From Bacteroidales bacterium UBA2714 (GTDB taxonomy: Bacteria > Bacteroidota > Bacteroidia > Bacteroidales > P3): a stretch of DNA of 51,195 nt. The number at the start of each line of letters is the position of its first letter. The stretch's first letter is position 1. The translations under genes were made by a program, and so were the position numbers. Below, in pieces: positions 33,116-42,973 of the stretch. The stretch spans positions 29,432 through 80,626 of the forward strand of contig DEKU01000065.1 in the NCBI GenBank assembly GCA_002354035.1, read 5' to 3'. The notes beneath the pieces are model-generated. The model searched no databases. It was not told the origin of the DNA and saw nothing but the letters and a program-made list of their open reading frames with translations.

Positions 33116-33872
33116 TTTTTGCCTTTCTTTTGCGTATCACAGCCCGGAGCACGAAAAATGCCACGGCCACCACCAGTAGCACCACGATGATGACAGAGAG
33201 CTGATGGCTGTATTTCTGGATAACCGAAGGGTCTGCCGCCTGGTAAGCCAGCCAGCCCAACAGGGCCAGAATCGTGTTCCACACCCCCGCACCGAGGAAG
33301 GTGAAGAGCGTGAACGTGCCCAGATTCATCTTTGACAGACCGGCGGGGATAGAGATGAGCTGTCGGATGACCGGAATCAGACGGCCTACGAGCGTGGAGA
33401 GGTTGCCGTGGTCGTTGAAATAGACCTCAGCCCGCTGCACCTTCTCTTTGGAGAGGCTGAGCAGCCGGCCCACGCGGCTTTCGGCAAAAGCATAGATGAT
33501 GGGCCTTCCCAGCCAGCGCGACAAGAAATAGTTGACATAGGCCCCGGCCAACGCGCCGAGGGTGCCAATCAGCACAATCAACCATACAGACATGCCGCTG
33601 CGCGAATCAGGATTGCAAGCCACATACACGGCTGGAGGCACCACCACCTCCGACGGGAATGGGATAAAGGAGCTTTCGAGCGCCATCAGGAGGCCCACCG
33701 TGGTGTAGTTCATGTGGGCGTCGTACCACGTCAGCACATCGGCCACAAATCCTGACTCGGCGCTGTCGGCTGCGCCCACCTGCTCAGCAATAGTTTGAGG
33801 GGCTGAGGGCGATTGCGCGGCGGCTATTCCGCATCCAGCCACCAGAAGGCAAAAAAACATCAATCTCTTCAT
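33108..33872 (-). CDS. DedA family membrane protein
   Basis: An inner-membrane protein of the DedA/SNARE-associated (VTT-domain) superfamily, some members of which flip lipid carriers. Signatures are ALESSFIPFPSEVVVPPAV (about residues 63-81), the glycine-rich LGALAGAYVNYFLSRWLGRP, and GRLIPVIRQLISIPAG. The N-terminus is unusual: a signal-peptide-like segment ending AAAQ (about 20), then a polar stretch of about 35 residues before the first family segment. Start ATGs exist at 33878 and 33872; the second gives a cleaner signal sequence. It starts 17 bases after the TPR gene and overlaps the microprotein gene. Confidence 0.88.
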   Translation of the reverse strand: MKRLMFFCLLVAGCGIAAAQSPSAPQTIAEQVGAADSAESGFVADVLTWYDAHMNYTTVGLLMALESSFIPFPSEVVVPPAVYVACNPDSRSGMSVWLIVLIGTLGALAGAYVNYFLSRWLGRPIIYAFAESRVGRLLSLSKEKVQRAEVYFNDHGNLSTLVGRLIPVIRQLISIPAGLSKMNLGTFTLFTFLGAGVWNTILALLGWLAYQAADPSVIQKYSHQLSVIIVVLLVVAVAFFVLRAVIRKRKAKNG

Positions 33873-33889
33873 GTACATATCGATTTTAA

Positions 33890-35203
33890 CTATTTATCAG
33901 TTGCATTAATATCATGTCCCAACAGGAAAAGAGCCAGGTCGGCATCGTCGGCCAGTTGGGGGAAGGTGGCCAACAGGCCAAAATAAAGGGCCTGCCTGTC
34001 GTACTGCCACATGGCGAGAAAAGCCTGGAGCTTGTCTGCCCGATGCAGTCGGTAATAGCAGTAGCACATACGGACGGCAAAGGTAATGGAGCCATCTATG
34101 GGGTGGAAGTTGGTTTCCAGCAGCTGCAGCGCTTCGGCCCAGCGCTCATTGGCGATATAGAGGTCGGCAAGGCAAAGCCATCCAGTATTGCCTTCAGGGT
34201 CGAGGTCGATAGCGCGGCGGAAGTAGCCAGCCGCCTCGTCGCTGTAGCCCATCTTCTGACTGCACAACCCCAGTTCGCACCATGCGGCGGCATAGGCGGG
34301 ATCGTCCTTGAGCGCATCGCGGAAATAGACGGTGGCCGTATGCAGGTTGCCCGACTCCTTGTAGAGGCACCCGATGCAGAAGAGGACGTAGGCTGGGTCG
34401 TCGGTATAGTTGAGAGCGTCGCGGAGGGTCCGCACCGCCCGCGATTTGTCGCCCATGTCGATATAGCTGTCGGCAAGTCCCAAGTAAGCGTCGAAGAGTG
34501 TGTTGTCTATAGCCAGTACATACTCATAGGCATCGGCCCCGCGCTCATACAATCCCATCTTGCCATAGAGGAGACCCAGCCCGAACCAAGCCCATTTGTT
34601 GTAAGGCCTGTCTTCGACCAAGCGGTTGAAAAACTCCACTCCGGCCTCGCCATTGCCACGCTCGAACTCGGTGCAAGCCAGATTGTAGAGCGACCGGCTC
34701 TCTTCGGGATTGACAGACACCGCCCGACGATAGTATTCGGCAGCCCGATCGAGCTGCCCCAGATTGTAGTACTCGTCGCCTATGTTGCCGTAAACCATGT
34801 CCAGTTCATACCCGTCGGATGCCGCGCGCTGGTAGCAGGCAATGGCCTCCTGGCTACGGCCCATCATGCCATACACAGCCCCCATCGCATAGCACACGTC
34901 GGTGTTGTCAGGCTCGGTCTGTTCGAGTGTTTTCAATATCCGCAGCGCCTCGTCATACTGACCCCTAATGCTCAGCAGGTGGGCTCGGCGCAGCCTCACC
35001 TCGCCACTGCCAGGGAACAGCCGCTCGCCATAGTTCACAGCTGTCTCCAACGCTTCGTCGTCGCTCACCTCCAAGTAATAGTCCATTATCACCTCCAGCT
35101 CGTCCACATCGAAGAACGAACCGCCACCCATCCCCCGTTTTTCGAAACGGAGAACCAGGTCGCGCACCCCAGGGTCATAATCTTTAAAACGGTCCATCTT
35201 CAT
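33890..35203 (-). CDS. tetratricopeptide repeat protein
   Basis: A 437-residue protein built almost wholly of TPR helices. At least ten repeats follow an N-terminal segment of about 70 residues; clear units are around YDEALRILKTLEQTEPDNTD, SQEAIACYQRAASDGYELDM, LDRAAEYYRRAVSVNPEES and SDEAAGYFRRAIDLDPEGN. There is no signal peptide or membrane segment, so it is cytoplasmic. It starts two bases after the sprA stop, a spacing that implies translation coupled to the secretion gene. A scaffold role is likely but the partner is unknown. Confidence 0.85.
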   Translation of the reverse strand: MKMDRFKDYDPGVRDLVLRFEKRGMGGGSFFDVDELEVIMDYYLEVSDDEALETAVNYGERLFPGSGEVRLRRAHLLSIRGQYDEALRILKTLEQTEPDNTDVCYAMGAVYGMMGRSQEAIACYQRAASDGYELDMVYGNIGDEYYNLGQLDRAAEYYRRAVSVNPEESRSLYNLACTEFERGNGEAGVEFFNRLVEDRPYNKWAWFGLGLLYGKMGLYERGADAYEYVLAIDNTLFDAYLGLADSYIDMGDKSRAVRTLRDALNYTDDPAYVLFCIGCLYKESGNLHTATVYFRDALKDDPAYAAAWCELGLCSQKMGYSDEAAGYFRRAIDLDPEGNTGWLCLADLYIANERWAEALQLLETNFHPIDGSITFAVRMCYCYYRLHRADKLQAFLAMWQYDRQALYFGLLATFPQLADDADLALFLLGHDINATDK

Positions 35204-35205
35204 CT

Positions 35206-38200
35206 CTAAAAACTGAATCTTACGGTTATGCCTCCTTTGGTTGTGGAATTGGGGTAGGCGTTACGAATATAGGGGTTGTTGATGTTGGTCTGGAAGAAGG
35301 CCCGCAACGTCAACGACGTGGAGAGGGCATACTCCGCCGACAGCTCAGCCATCCACACCTCACTGCCCGACGACACCTGGCTGAAGTTCTGATTGATTTT
35401 ACGGATGTTGGTCTTGTTGCTGTTGTATGTCAGGTTGAGCTGGAGGACGATATCGCTCTTCAGATGCTGCACTCCCTCGCCCACCTTCACATCGAAAGCC
35501 ACGTCCTTGAAGCGATAGCCACCGCCGAAGGTGATGCCGTGACGGGTGGTCTCGGTCAGCTGGTTGTTCGAGAAGCTGAGGCTCAAGGTACGGTTGCGCT
35601 GCACCGACAAATTGAGCTGTACACTGTTGGTCATGCTCACCGAAAGCCTGATGAGAGGATTGAACTGCTCGCTGATCTGGACGGACTCCATGCTCATCGG
35701 GGCCACAAAATCATCGCTCCCGTTCAACACTGTCTCTTTTCCATAATCATAGCCCTCGCGGCCAGAGATGGCGGCATCGGTGTAGTAGTTACCGATGCTA
35801 TAGGTTGATGAATAACGGTGTGACAACGAGATGTTGGAGAACCACTTTTTCAGCCACGACACTTTGTTCAGGCCCGTGTAGTTGATGGACCAGTTGGGCA
35901 ACGGCAGACCCATGAATGGAGTGAAGCCATAGCTTGATGCATCCTTGCCCAAATAGGTGGCCAGGAAACTGGTCAGCAGCACTGACTGCTGATTGGGGCC
36001 ATAGCCGAAGGGGAAGAGCTGTCCGCTCATGGTGTCCTGTACCAGCTGGTCGCATCGGGCATCGGGGTTGGCAGCTGCCAATCGGTCGGCCACTACCCTA
36101 CGGCTGGCAAGGAACTGCTCGTACAGCTTCTCGGGGTCGGCAAAGGCGGTAGCCATGCTCCAGCAAGTGGTGGTGTACGAACCCGCCATCACATAACTCA
36201 ATGGCCCTTCAACGTCTCCCAGTTGGCTCATAAACTTATAGTAGTATTCCTCGCGCGATTGGAGATTCTGCGATGCTGTCAACTCTATCCGGAAGTCCCT
36301 TATCGGCTCTACCGAAGCTTGCAACGACATCATCTGCGTAAGGGTATTGCGGTGTGCACTGTTCATCAAAGTGTCGGTACTGAGCAGTCTGTTTTCGCGC
36401 AGCCGCTCCACAAGACCGTCGTTATACCCCGCCACAAATGCGGGTCCCGGCTGCCAGCCGTTTCTTGGATCCATGCCCAAGATGCGGGCAGAACCCATAA
36501 AGCCAGGAAGCACCGACCCCATATTGTTGCTATATTGCACCGAGAAGGTTTTCAGACCAGTGACCAACCGGATGGCAAAATTACCCACAGCATTCATCAT
36601 CTCTGCCATCTGGGCGCGCCGGACAGAATCGGGGTTATTGGCCCTGGCGACAGAGTCTCTCACTGCTGCCTCGCGTTCTTTTTTCGTCATCCGTTTCGGG
36701 TCTTTCTTTTGCTGGGGAGGTTTTTGTTTGTAAGCATTCTTAATGAAGGGGAACCTGTTATAGAGCGTCTGCATCGAACCCGACACCGTGGCCTGGAATT
36801 GACCGGCACCGTTGAGCGTACTACCCATAGAAGCCAAGGCTTGCGTAGTCCCCATATAGTTGTAGGTGGCCCTATAACTGACGGGCACTCGCAAAAAGTC
36901 GAGATATGGCAGTTTGCTGATAGGCAGATCCCATGTGGCATTCACCGTCTGCTGATAGTTCTGCATGGTGCCTCCTTGCATCAGTGAACTCTTTATGGCT
37001 TCCCTGCTTTCGCGGGTGTCCACACGGCCCACGGGCTCGTCCACCCTGGCATTCGCCGTGGCGTTGTACTGGATGTGCAGGCTGCGGCTGATGTCCCATT
37101 GCAGGCCATACTCCCTTCGCCACGTGAACTGTTTGAAATAGGTGGGCTTCATTATTACCAACGCTGCACCTTTCTTGCGCAACAACGTCTCCTCATAGTC
37201 GCGATAGACCTCGGTAGTGAACGAGAAATTCTTCGGCTTGTAATAAAGGTTGAAATCTTTGATAAACTTACCGTTCTTGCTATTCACGAACTTAGAGGTC
37301 GACTTGGCGAATGGTGCGAACAGCCCCGGTTCTTTAGGCGTATAGGCATAGGTGAAACCTCCCCGATGCTGGTCCTTGTTGTAGTGGTCCAACTCGTCGT
37401 CCGACGAGCGTTCCCTACTATAGGCATAGGAGAAAGTGAAATTCTCTATATCATAGAAATGGGGCTTCAGGGCCGACTTACCTACACGGTCTTTCCGCAT
37501 GTTGGTCAAGGTGATATTAGTGGTGGTGCGGCGTTCCTGCGCAATGGCCCGGACGCTGTCGCGGTCCTCCTCGCTTGCGTATGTCTGCAAATCGTCACGG
37601 AGCCGCACATCGGGATCCAGCGGGTTGTACTCAGGACTCCCCACTTGTTTGTTATAGTCCAGATAGAAAGGAATGTGCACTCCCCATTCATCGGGCAGGA
37701 ATTTACCCAACTCCATATCGAGGGTGCTTTGTAGCTGCAACGTGTTGACCAATTCCAGCGAAGTGGGTTTCTCCTCCAGATTGCCAAAGCCAGATGTGCG
37801 ATAAGAACCATAAAGCGAGAGATTGCCCAAGTCAGCCAAATTGGTCCGTGCCAAAGCCATGGCTGCCCAACCGCCACGATTATTGAAATCAGTCAGTCGA
37901 AGCTCATTCAGCCATACAATGCACGACTTTGGCAACATGTCATTCCCATCGTCGAGGCGCTCTTTCTTCGGATTGCGGACACCTATCATAATCACTTTCA
38001 CCTTCCCTAAATTGGGCGCACCCAACACTGTATATTTCTTTCCGTCGACATACTCGCTGTACAGCAGCTGACTGCTGTATGCCAAGTCGCCATGACGAAT
38101 AAGCTTATTGCGGTTGGTTTTGATGTCTACCAGTTTGGTCAGGTCGATCTCGACGTTGTTTTCGCGAGGCCAGATGGCATAGGGGTCGTCTCGGCTCACT

Positions 38201-41200
38201 CCCCAGTCTGTAAACCTCAGTGGCACTTCATACTCATAGTAGTTGTTCGTATAGTCACTACCCAGACGGACAAACAGCACCAAGTCCTCGTCCTGCATGG
38301 AGCTCGACAAATCCTTCTTTTCGGCATGGACAAACATCTTTAACTTGCCATAGTTGCGGAGGTCGTATTGCGTGCTGCGGTACACGGCGCGTGCATCACC
38401 GGATGCCAGGTCGGTGATGTCCAATGCCAAGGCCTGTTCGTTGAGCTTGATGGCCACGGAGGATGTGCTGTACCATTCCTCCCGTTCGATGTCGGGAGGC
38501 AGGACGTATGGCACGGGGTAGCGACTGCCGTTTTCCTCGATGTTCACTGTGCCGATACTGAAGGAGGTGCCAGCCCCCGTTCCCGTAGGATAATCGCCCG
38601 GCTGGAGCAGGTTCTCGGTGTATTTCCTCCAGGTGGCATAGACCAGTTCGAGTGTGGCGAAACGCAGTATGATGGGTTCTTCAAATTCGTTCAGGAACAT
38701 GCGCATGAAGCGTATGGACTGGAAGCCGTTGAGCTTACCCACGAGCTGGTCGTATTCGCGTATGGGGATGCGGAACTGGTACCATTTGCAGGTGGTGGTG
38801 GTTCCGTTGGGGAGCATCACGTTGGTGGCTTCCTGAATGTCAACGATATGGTTCTGCCCTATCTCCATCTTGGTGGGGTCGAGTTCAATCATGTATTGGT
38901 AGTAGTTCTCGCCTTCGCTGAGGGTGTTGTCCCGGTTGATGTCCTCTACATTGGGGTAGATGGAGGCGGCGGTGGTGTAGCTTTCGGTGTTGTCGGCATC
39001 GACGGTGGAGTTGCCTTCGGGGTTGTTGTAGTATTTATACCTGTCGTTGATTTTGATGTCGGCTTGGTCGTAGTCTGTGCCGCGGTAGTAGTGGAAATCA
39101 TCGGCGGAGGGGTCGTTGAGGGCCATCTGGTATGCTCGCGAATCGGTGCCGTGGAGGAGAGCTATCTGATTGATATATTCGGCAAAGAACGACTGTTCGT
39201 CGCCAAGCTCGTAGATGCTGCCGAGGCCGTCGTAGCCCACATCCTGGTATTTGCGGGAGGATTCGTCGCCGGAGAAGGCATTGACGATAGGTTGTGTGTT
39301 CGGCACACGTCCCCATATCGTGGTGTCAACCCCTGTGACGGTGGCGCTGGTGGGCAGTCCATTCTCGAAGCTTTTGCGGCCGTCGCGGAGGATGTCCTCG
39401 CTGATGTCTCCGAGGTTGATGTAGAGTTTGCCGCCCGTATGGTTGGGGTTTTCGATGAAGGGGTCCATGAGCCAGAATTCGATGGTTTCGATGTTCTGGG
39501 TCTCGAAATCGGTGTAGTCGAGCTGGCGCATGATGCCAGCCCAGCGGGTGGCGGGCTGGGCAAGGGTGCCGTCGGCTTCGACTCCGGCGCTGAAGGCGGT
39601 GGGACCGACGTCGTAGTTATATGGGCCACGTTCGGAGGGGTAGTAGGCGAGGTTGAGTTCGTAGATGTTGGTAAGCTCGCCCTGGGCCAGCTGTTTGTTG
39701 GGAAAGACTTCCTGTTCCGAGATACGGCGGGCGTAGGGGCGTGAGCGGTCGTCTGCTGTGACGTTGCTCGGGCAATCCGAGCTGTAGAATATGTTGTCGA
39801 TGCGGTACCAGGCCAGCTTGGCTCGGTTGAAGCCGTAGGCGAGGCCTGTGGAGGGGGCTGACTCGGGGAACATGGGGAGGGAGAGCCTGTGGTCCTGCGG
39901 GGTGGAGGCAAGGTGCCAAAACATGACTCCTTTGAGGTCAATGCTGCTTTCGGCCCCTTCGAAGTCGTCGACGTAGGTGACGCTGCCCTCTTTGCTGCCG
40001 GTGGAGGCGAGGCCGGGGATGAACTGTGCGAACTCGGCCGAGAGGGTGAGGTTGGAGGGGGCTTTGGTGTCGATTCCGGGCAACCAGTCTATCACTTTGG
40101 TGATAAAGGGGGCCTCGTGTCTGTAGTTAAGGTCGAAGCCATATATGCTGTTGCTCGTGGGCTCTTCGCCAAAGTTGTTCTTCTGGGTCAGGGGCTTTTC
40201 GTACAGGTTCATGAAGGTGGCTCCCACATTGAAGTCGGGCTCTATCTCGTAGTTGATGTGGGCGCCGGCCATGGTTTTGGTCATCATGCTGAACGAGTTG
40301 TTCTCACTGCTGACGCTGATGGGAGTGCCGCTGCTCAGTATGCTCTCGTTCACTATTCGTACAGTACCCATGGTGTAGTCCACGGTGTAGTCCACATTCT
40401 CTATCAGGGGCACACCTCCGGCGGTGACAGTGACGGACCCGGGCGAGACGCTGTAGCCCAACGAAATCTCGCCGCTCACGGTCGAGGAGAAATAACCTTC
40501 GATATAGAATTTATTCTTGTCGGCATATTGCTGTGCCAGGGTGCGGGTCATGGTGTAGAGCGAGTCGAAGCAATACTCTTGTGCAAACTCATCGTCGCCT
40601 ATCAGCTGCCGCAGGTCGCGCCCGAAGGGTTCGACGTAGGGGAAGAATATTCGACCGGTGCTGGCCTGGATAATACCTCCCTTGTAGGCGGCACTGTCGA
40701 ACCAGTCGAACACTCCGTCGGCATAGTAGTAGTTCTGCGAGGCGTCCATCCGGTCCAGCCCGAACAACTCAATCAGGGGCACGCCCTCTTTGGGTCCGGA
40801 GGTGAAATAGCCTATGCCCACACCGCCCTCGCGGCTTTCGTAGAGGATGTTGAGGCGGAAATTCTCACGTCCAATCTGGGTGCTGCGCAGGAAGTAGACA
40901 TTTTTCATCATCAGGCGCCACAGGGGGCTGTGGGTGTCGACACCGGCACCTTTCAGCAGTTTAACCACAAGGGTGTTGGGGTCGTTCACTCCGTCGGTGG
41001 TCAGTTCACCCACCTGATAGACGGTGGTGTCGCCAATAACTTGGTATTGGAAAGCCACGGCCAACACCTGGTCGGCACTGAGGGGCTGGTTGAGGGTGAT
41101 GAAGCCGAGCTGGGCGTTGAATGTGTACTCGCTGCTGTTGAGCAGACGGGCACTTTCCACCTTCTCATAGTCGGCTCCGGCCGTGAATCCCGCGCCCTGC

Positions 41201-42360
41201 ATGTATGAGGTGATGTTATCCACGCTCCGCACGGCGGCTGGGTTGAGTATGTCGAAAATGTTGTTGCTTCCGTTGGTGGGGCGCTCGGACAGGCCACCGG
41301 TCAGGCGGCTGTTCGAGGGGTTGTTCTCACCCAGGTCTGTCAGCGCAAGGATGTTCCTGTTATTGGTGACGGCGGCCCCCACATTGGTGCGCCACACTTC
41401 CATGCGGATGATTTTAATGTTGGTGTTGGGGGTGGGCAAGGTCGACATCGCCTTGTTGTAGTTTTGGTAGAAATACTGGGCTATGAAGTAATGCCGGTTT
41501 TCCTCGTACTCATCAGCTCGGATTTGAAACTCCTGTGTGGAGGCGCCTCCCTGCACCCGCATGTTTTCGGTGCTGGTTTCTTTCTGCGACACCACAGCAT
41601 CGACCGTCAGCTTGCCGAACTTAAGTTTGGTATGCACGCCGAACAACTCCTGGCTGCCATGTATAAGGGTGGTGTTGAGGGGGAAGGAGATGTTGGCGGC
41701 CTCGAAAAGCTGCAATATGTCGTCCTCTTTGCCCTCGTATTTGAGCTTGATTTTGTTCTCAAAGTCGAAGGTGGCTTGTGTATTCCAGTTGATGTCAAAG
41801 TCGAAGAGGTCTCCTATCTTGGCATTGAGGTTCACCTGAATATTCTCGTCGAAATCGAACGTCGTGACGCTGCGCCGGTTGGCGTCGATGTTATAGTCAT
41901 CGCGGTAATTGTTGACTATCTGGAAGGTGAGGTCGGCGCTGCCCGAGGGATTGATAGTAATGTTTGGTATGGCCAACAGACCGTCTACCTTCTTGCTTAT
42001 CTCGCTGAATCCCGGTATCTTGCTCAGCAGCCCATCGTCAGCGGCCGTGTCGCTCTGGGCGGACCGTTCGTCCCAGTATTGCCGCATCAGCTGGTCCATC
42101 TGATAGTTCTGATACTCCTCGAAGGTCATATACTGGCGGTCTATGACCATATCGCCCACGCGTGTCACTTTGACATAGGAGTTACTCTGGGCGTCATATT
42201 CCACAACGGTGGTTCGGCCGCCATCGGGTGTTTGGGCATAGGCCGTTCCGCCGGTCCAAACCACGACGGTCAGCAGCACACATAGCACCATCCGGAGGCT
42301 GGCGCCCATGCCCCAGCCCTTATTGCCCCGCGGGCCTCTGCTATGTTGTGGTATGCTCAA
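35206..42360 (-). CDS. sprA: type IX secretion system translocon protein SprA (Sov)
   Basis: A 2384-residue outer-membrane protein forming the very large barrel through which type IX secretion cargo passes. The signal peptide ends near residue 42 (GTAYAQ). N-terminal repeats typical of the family follow (INPSGSADLTFQ, VNLNAKIGDLFDFDINWNTQ). The central region includes GSVTYVDDFEGAESSIDLKG and ELRLTDFNNRGGWAAMALART. The C-terminal half is a long barrel, and the protein ends in VRFSF with the terminal aromatic. Length agrees with known SprA/Sov proteins (about 2400). The gene lies between ruvA and a TPR gene. No other core T9SS gene (porK-N, porT, porU) and no cargo with a C-terminal sorting domain is recognised in this window. 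Confidence 0.96.
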   Translation of the reverse strand: MSIPQHSRGPRGNKGWGMGASLRMVLCVLLTVVVWTGGTAYAQTPDGGRTTVVEYDAQSNSYVKVTRVGDMVIDRQYMTFEEYQNYQMDQLMRQYWDERSAQSDTAADDGLLSKIPGFSEISKKVDGLLAIPNITINPSGSADLTFQIVNNYRDDYNIDANRRSVTTFDFDENIQVNLNAKIGDLFDFDINWNTQATFDFENKIKLKYEGKEDDILQLFEAANISFPLNTTLIHGSQELFGVHTKLKFGKLTVDAVVSQKETSTENMRVQGGASTQEFQIRADEYEENRHYFIAQYFYQNYNKAMSTLPTPNTNIKIIRMEVWRTNVGAAVTNNRNILALTDLGENNPSNSRLTGGLSERPTNGSNNIFDILNPAAVRSVDNITSYMQGAGFTAGADYEKVESARLLNSSEYTFNAQLGFITLNQPLSADQVLAVAFQYQVIGDTTVYQVGELTTDGVNDPNTLVVKLLKGAGVDTHSPLWRLMMKNVYFLRSTQIGRENFRLNILYESREGGVGIGYFTSGPKEGVPLIELFGLDRMDASQNYYYADGVFDWFDSAAYKGGIIQASTGRIFFPYVEPFGRDLRQLIGDDEFAQEYCFDSLYTMTRTLAQQYADKNKFYIEGYFSSTVSGEISLGYSVSPGSVTVTAGGVPLIENVDYTVDYTMGTVRIVNESILSSGTPISVSSENNSFSMMTKTMAGAHINYEIEPDFNVGATFMNLYEKPLTQKNNFGEEPTSNSIYGFDLNYRHEAPFITKVIDWLPGIDTKAPSNLTLSAEFAQFIPGLASTGSKEGSVTYVDDFEGAESSIDLKGVMFWHLASTPQDHRLSLPMFPESAPSTGLAYGFNRAKLAWYRIDNIFYSSDCPSNVTADDRSRPYARRISEQEVFPNKQLAQGELTNIYELNLAYYPSERGPYNYDVGPTAFSAGVEADGTLAQPATRWAGIMRQLDYTDFETQNIETIEFWLMDPFIENPNHTGGKLYINLGDISEDILRDGRKSFENGLPTSATVTGVDTTIWGRVPNTQPIVNAFSGDESSRKYQDVGYDGLGSIYELGDEQSFFAEYINQIALLHGTDSRAYQMALNDPSADDFHYYRGTDYDQADIKINDRYKYYNNPEGNSTVDADNTESYTTAASIYPNVEDINRDNTLSEGENYYQYMIELDPTKMEIGQNHIVDIQEATNVMLPNGTTTTCKWYQFRIPIREYDQLVGKLNGFQSIRFMRMFLNEFEEPIILRFATLELVYATWRKYTENLLQPGDYPTGTGAGTSFSIGTVNIEENGSRYPVPYVLPPDIEREEWYSTSSVAIKLNEQALALDITDLASGDARAVYRSTQYDLRNYGKLKMFVHAEKKDLSSSMQDEDLVLFVRLGSDYTNNYYEYEVPLRFTDWGVSRDDPYAIWPRENNVEIDLTKLVDIKTNRNKLIRHGDLAYSSQLLYSEYVDGKKYTVLGAPNLGKVKVIMIGVRNPKKERLDDGNDMLPKSCIVWLNELRLTDFNNRGGWAAMALARTNLADLGNLSLYGSYRTSGFGNLEEKPTSLELVNTLQLQSTLDMELGKFLPDEWGVHIPFYLDYNKQVGSPEYNPLDPDVRLRDDLQTYASEEDRDSVRAIAQERRTTTNITLTNMRKDRVGKSALKPHFYDIENFTFSYAYSRERSSDDELDHYNKDQHRGGFTYAYTPKEPGLFAPFAKSTSKFVNSKNGKFIKDFNLYYKPKNFSFTTEVYRDYEETLLRKKGAALVIMKPTYFKQFTWRREYGLQWDISRSLHIQYNATANARVDEPVGRVDTRESREAIKSSLMQGGTMQNYQQTVNATWDLPISKLPYLDFLRVPVSYRATYNYMGTTQALASMGSTLNGAGQFQATVSGSMQTLYNRFPFIKNAYKQKPPQQKKDPKRMTKKEREAAVRDSVARANNPDSVRRAQMAEMMNAVGNFAIRLVTGLKTFSVQYSNNMGSVLPGFMGSARILGMDPRNGWQPGPAFVAGYNDGLVERLRENRLLSTDTLMNSAHRNTLTQMMSLQASVEPIRDFRIELTASQNLQSREEYYYKFMSQLGDVEGPLSYVMAGSYTTTCWSMATAFADPEKLYEQFLASRRVVADRLAAANPDARCDQLVQDTMSGQLFPFGYGPNQQSVLLTSFLATYLGKDASSYGFTPFMGLPLPNWSINYTGLNKVSWLKKWFSNISLSHRYSSTYSIGNYYTDAAISGREGYDYGKETVLNGSDDFVAPMSMESVQISEQFNPLIRLSVSMTNSVQLNLSVQRNRTLSLSFSNNQLTETTRHGITFGGGYRFKDVAFDVKVGEGVQHLKSDIVLQLNLTYNSNKTNIRKINQNFSQVSSGSEVWMAELSAEYALSTSLTLRAFFQTNINNPYIRNAYPNSTTKGGITVRFSF

Positions 42361-42374
42361 CGTTTTGCTTGCTG

Positions 42375-42965
42375 CTACAATCTTTTCAATGCTTCCACTA
42401 TCATTTCCTCGACGGTGAGTGAGTCGTCCATAGCGTTCACCACCTTGGCGGCCGCTGGCTTGGGGAATCCGAGCATGGTGAGGGCGCTCACGGCCTCCTC
42501 TCTCTTTGCCTCGCTCCTGTTGTCGACTTTGGCGGCCGCTGTGCCGAAACTGGCTGCGCCGGTGGTCTCGCCCACCTTGTCTTGCAGTTCCAGCACTATG
42601 CGCTGGGCAGTCTTGGCCCCGACGCCTTTCACCCGCTGCACTGTCTTTGCATCGCCCTCGGCTATTGCCTGGGAGAGCTCTGCTACCGAAAGCGACGAGA
42701 GCATGATGCGAGCCGTGGCTGCCCCCACTCCGTTCACCCCGAGCAGTAGTCGGAACAGGGAACGCTCCTGAAAGGTATAAAACCCGAAGAGCAGATGGGC
42801 ATCCTCACGTATCACCTCGTGCACCCACAGGCGCACCTCTCCGAGGGTCTGAATGGCGCTATAGGTGCCGAGCGTGATTTCGAGCATATAGCCCACCCCG
42901 CCGCAGTCTATCACCGCCGACGCGGGCGTGACGCTTTCCAGTTTTCCTGATATATATTCGTACAT
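42375..42965 (-). CDS. ruvA: Holliday junction branch migration protein RuvA
   Basis: A 196-residue protein that binds four-way DNA junctions as a tetramer and loads RuvB. It has the N-terminal OB-fold (MYEYISGKLESVTPASAVIDCGGVGY), the helix-hairpin-helix pair (LLLGVNGVGAATARIMLSSL and RVKGVGAKTAQRIVLELQDK) and the C-terminal RuvB-binding three-helix domain (EAVSALTMLGFPKPAAAKVV). It lies 14 bases before sprA and 8 bases after the beta-helix lipoprotein gene, so it is inside an operon with envelope genes. No ruvB or ruvC is nearby. Confidence 0.96.
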   Translation of the reverse strand: MYEYISGKLESVTPASAVIDCGGVGYMLEITLGTYSAIQTLGEVRLWVHEVIREDAHLLFGFYTFQERSLFRLLLGVNGVGAATARIMLSSLSVAELSQAIAEGDAKTVQRVKGVGAKTAQRIVLELQDKVGETTGAASFGTAAAKVDNRSEAKREEAVSALTMLGFPKPAAAKVVNAMDDSLTVEEMIVEALKRL

Positions 42966-42973
42966 CTTTTTTC

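Noticed and set aside
33914..35209. 431-codon plus-strand open frame
   Set aside because: Antisense to the TPR gene; long only because of codon bias on the opposite strand.
39889..41208. 439-codon plus-strand open frame
   Set aside because: It lies wholly antisense to sprA in a GC-rich stretch. The SprA frame has clear family sequence and the antisense frame does not.
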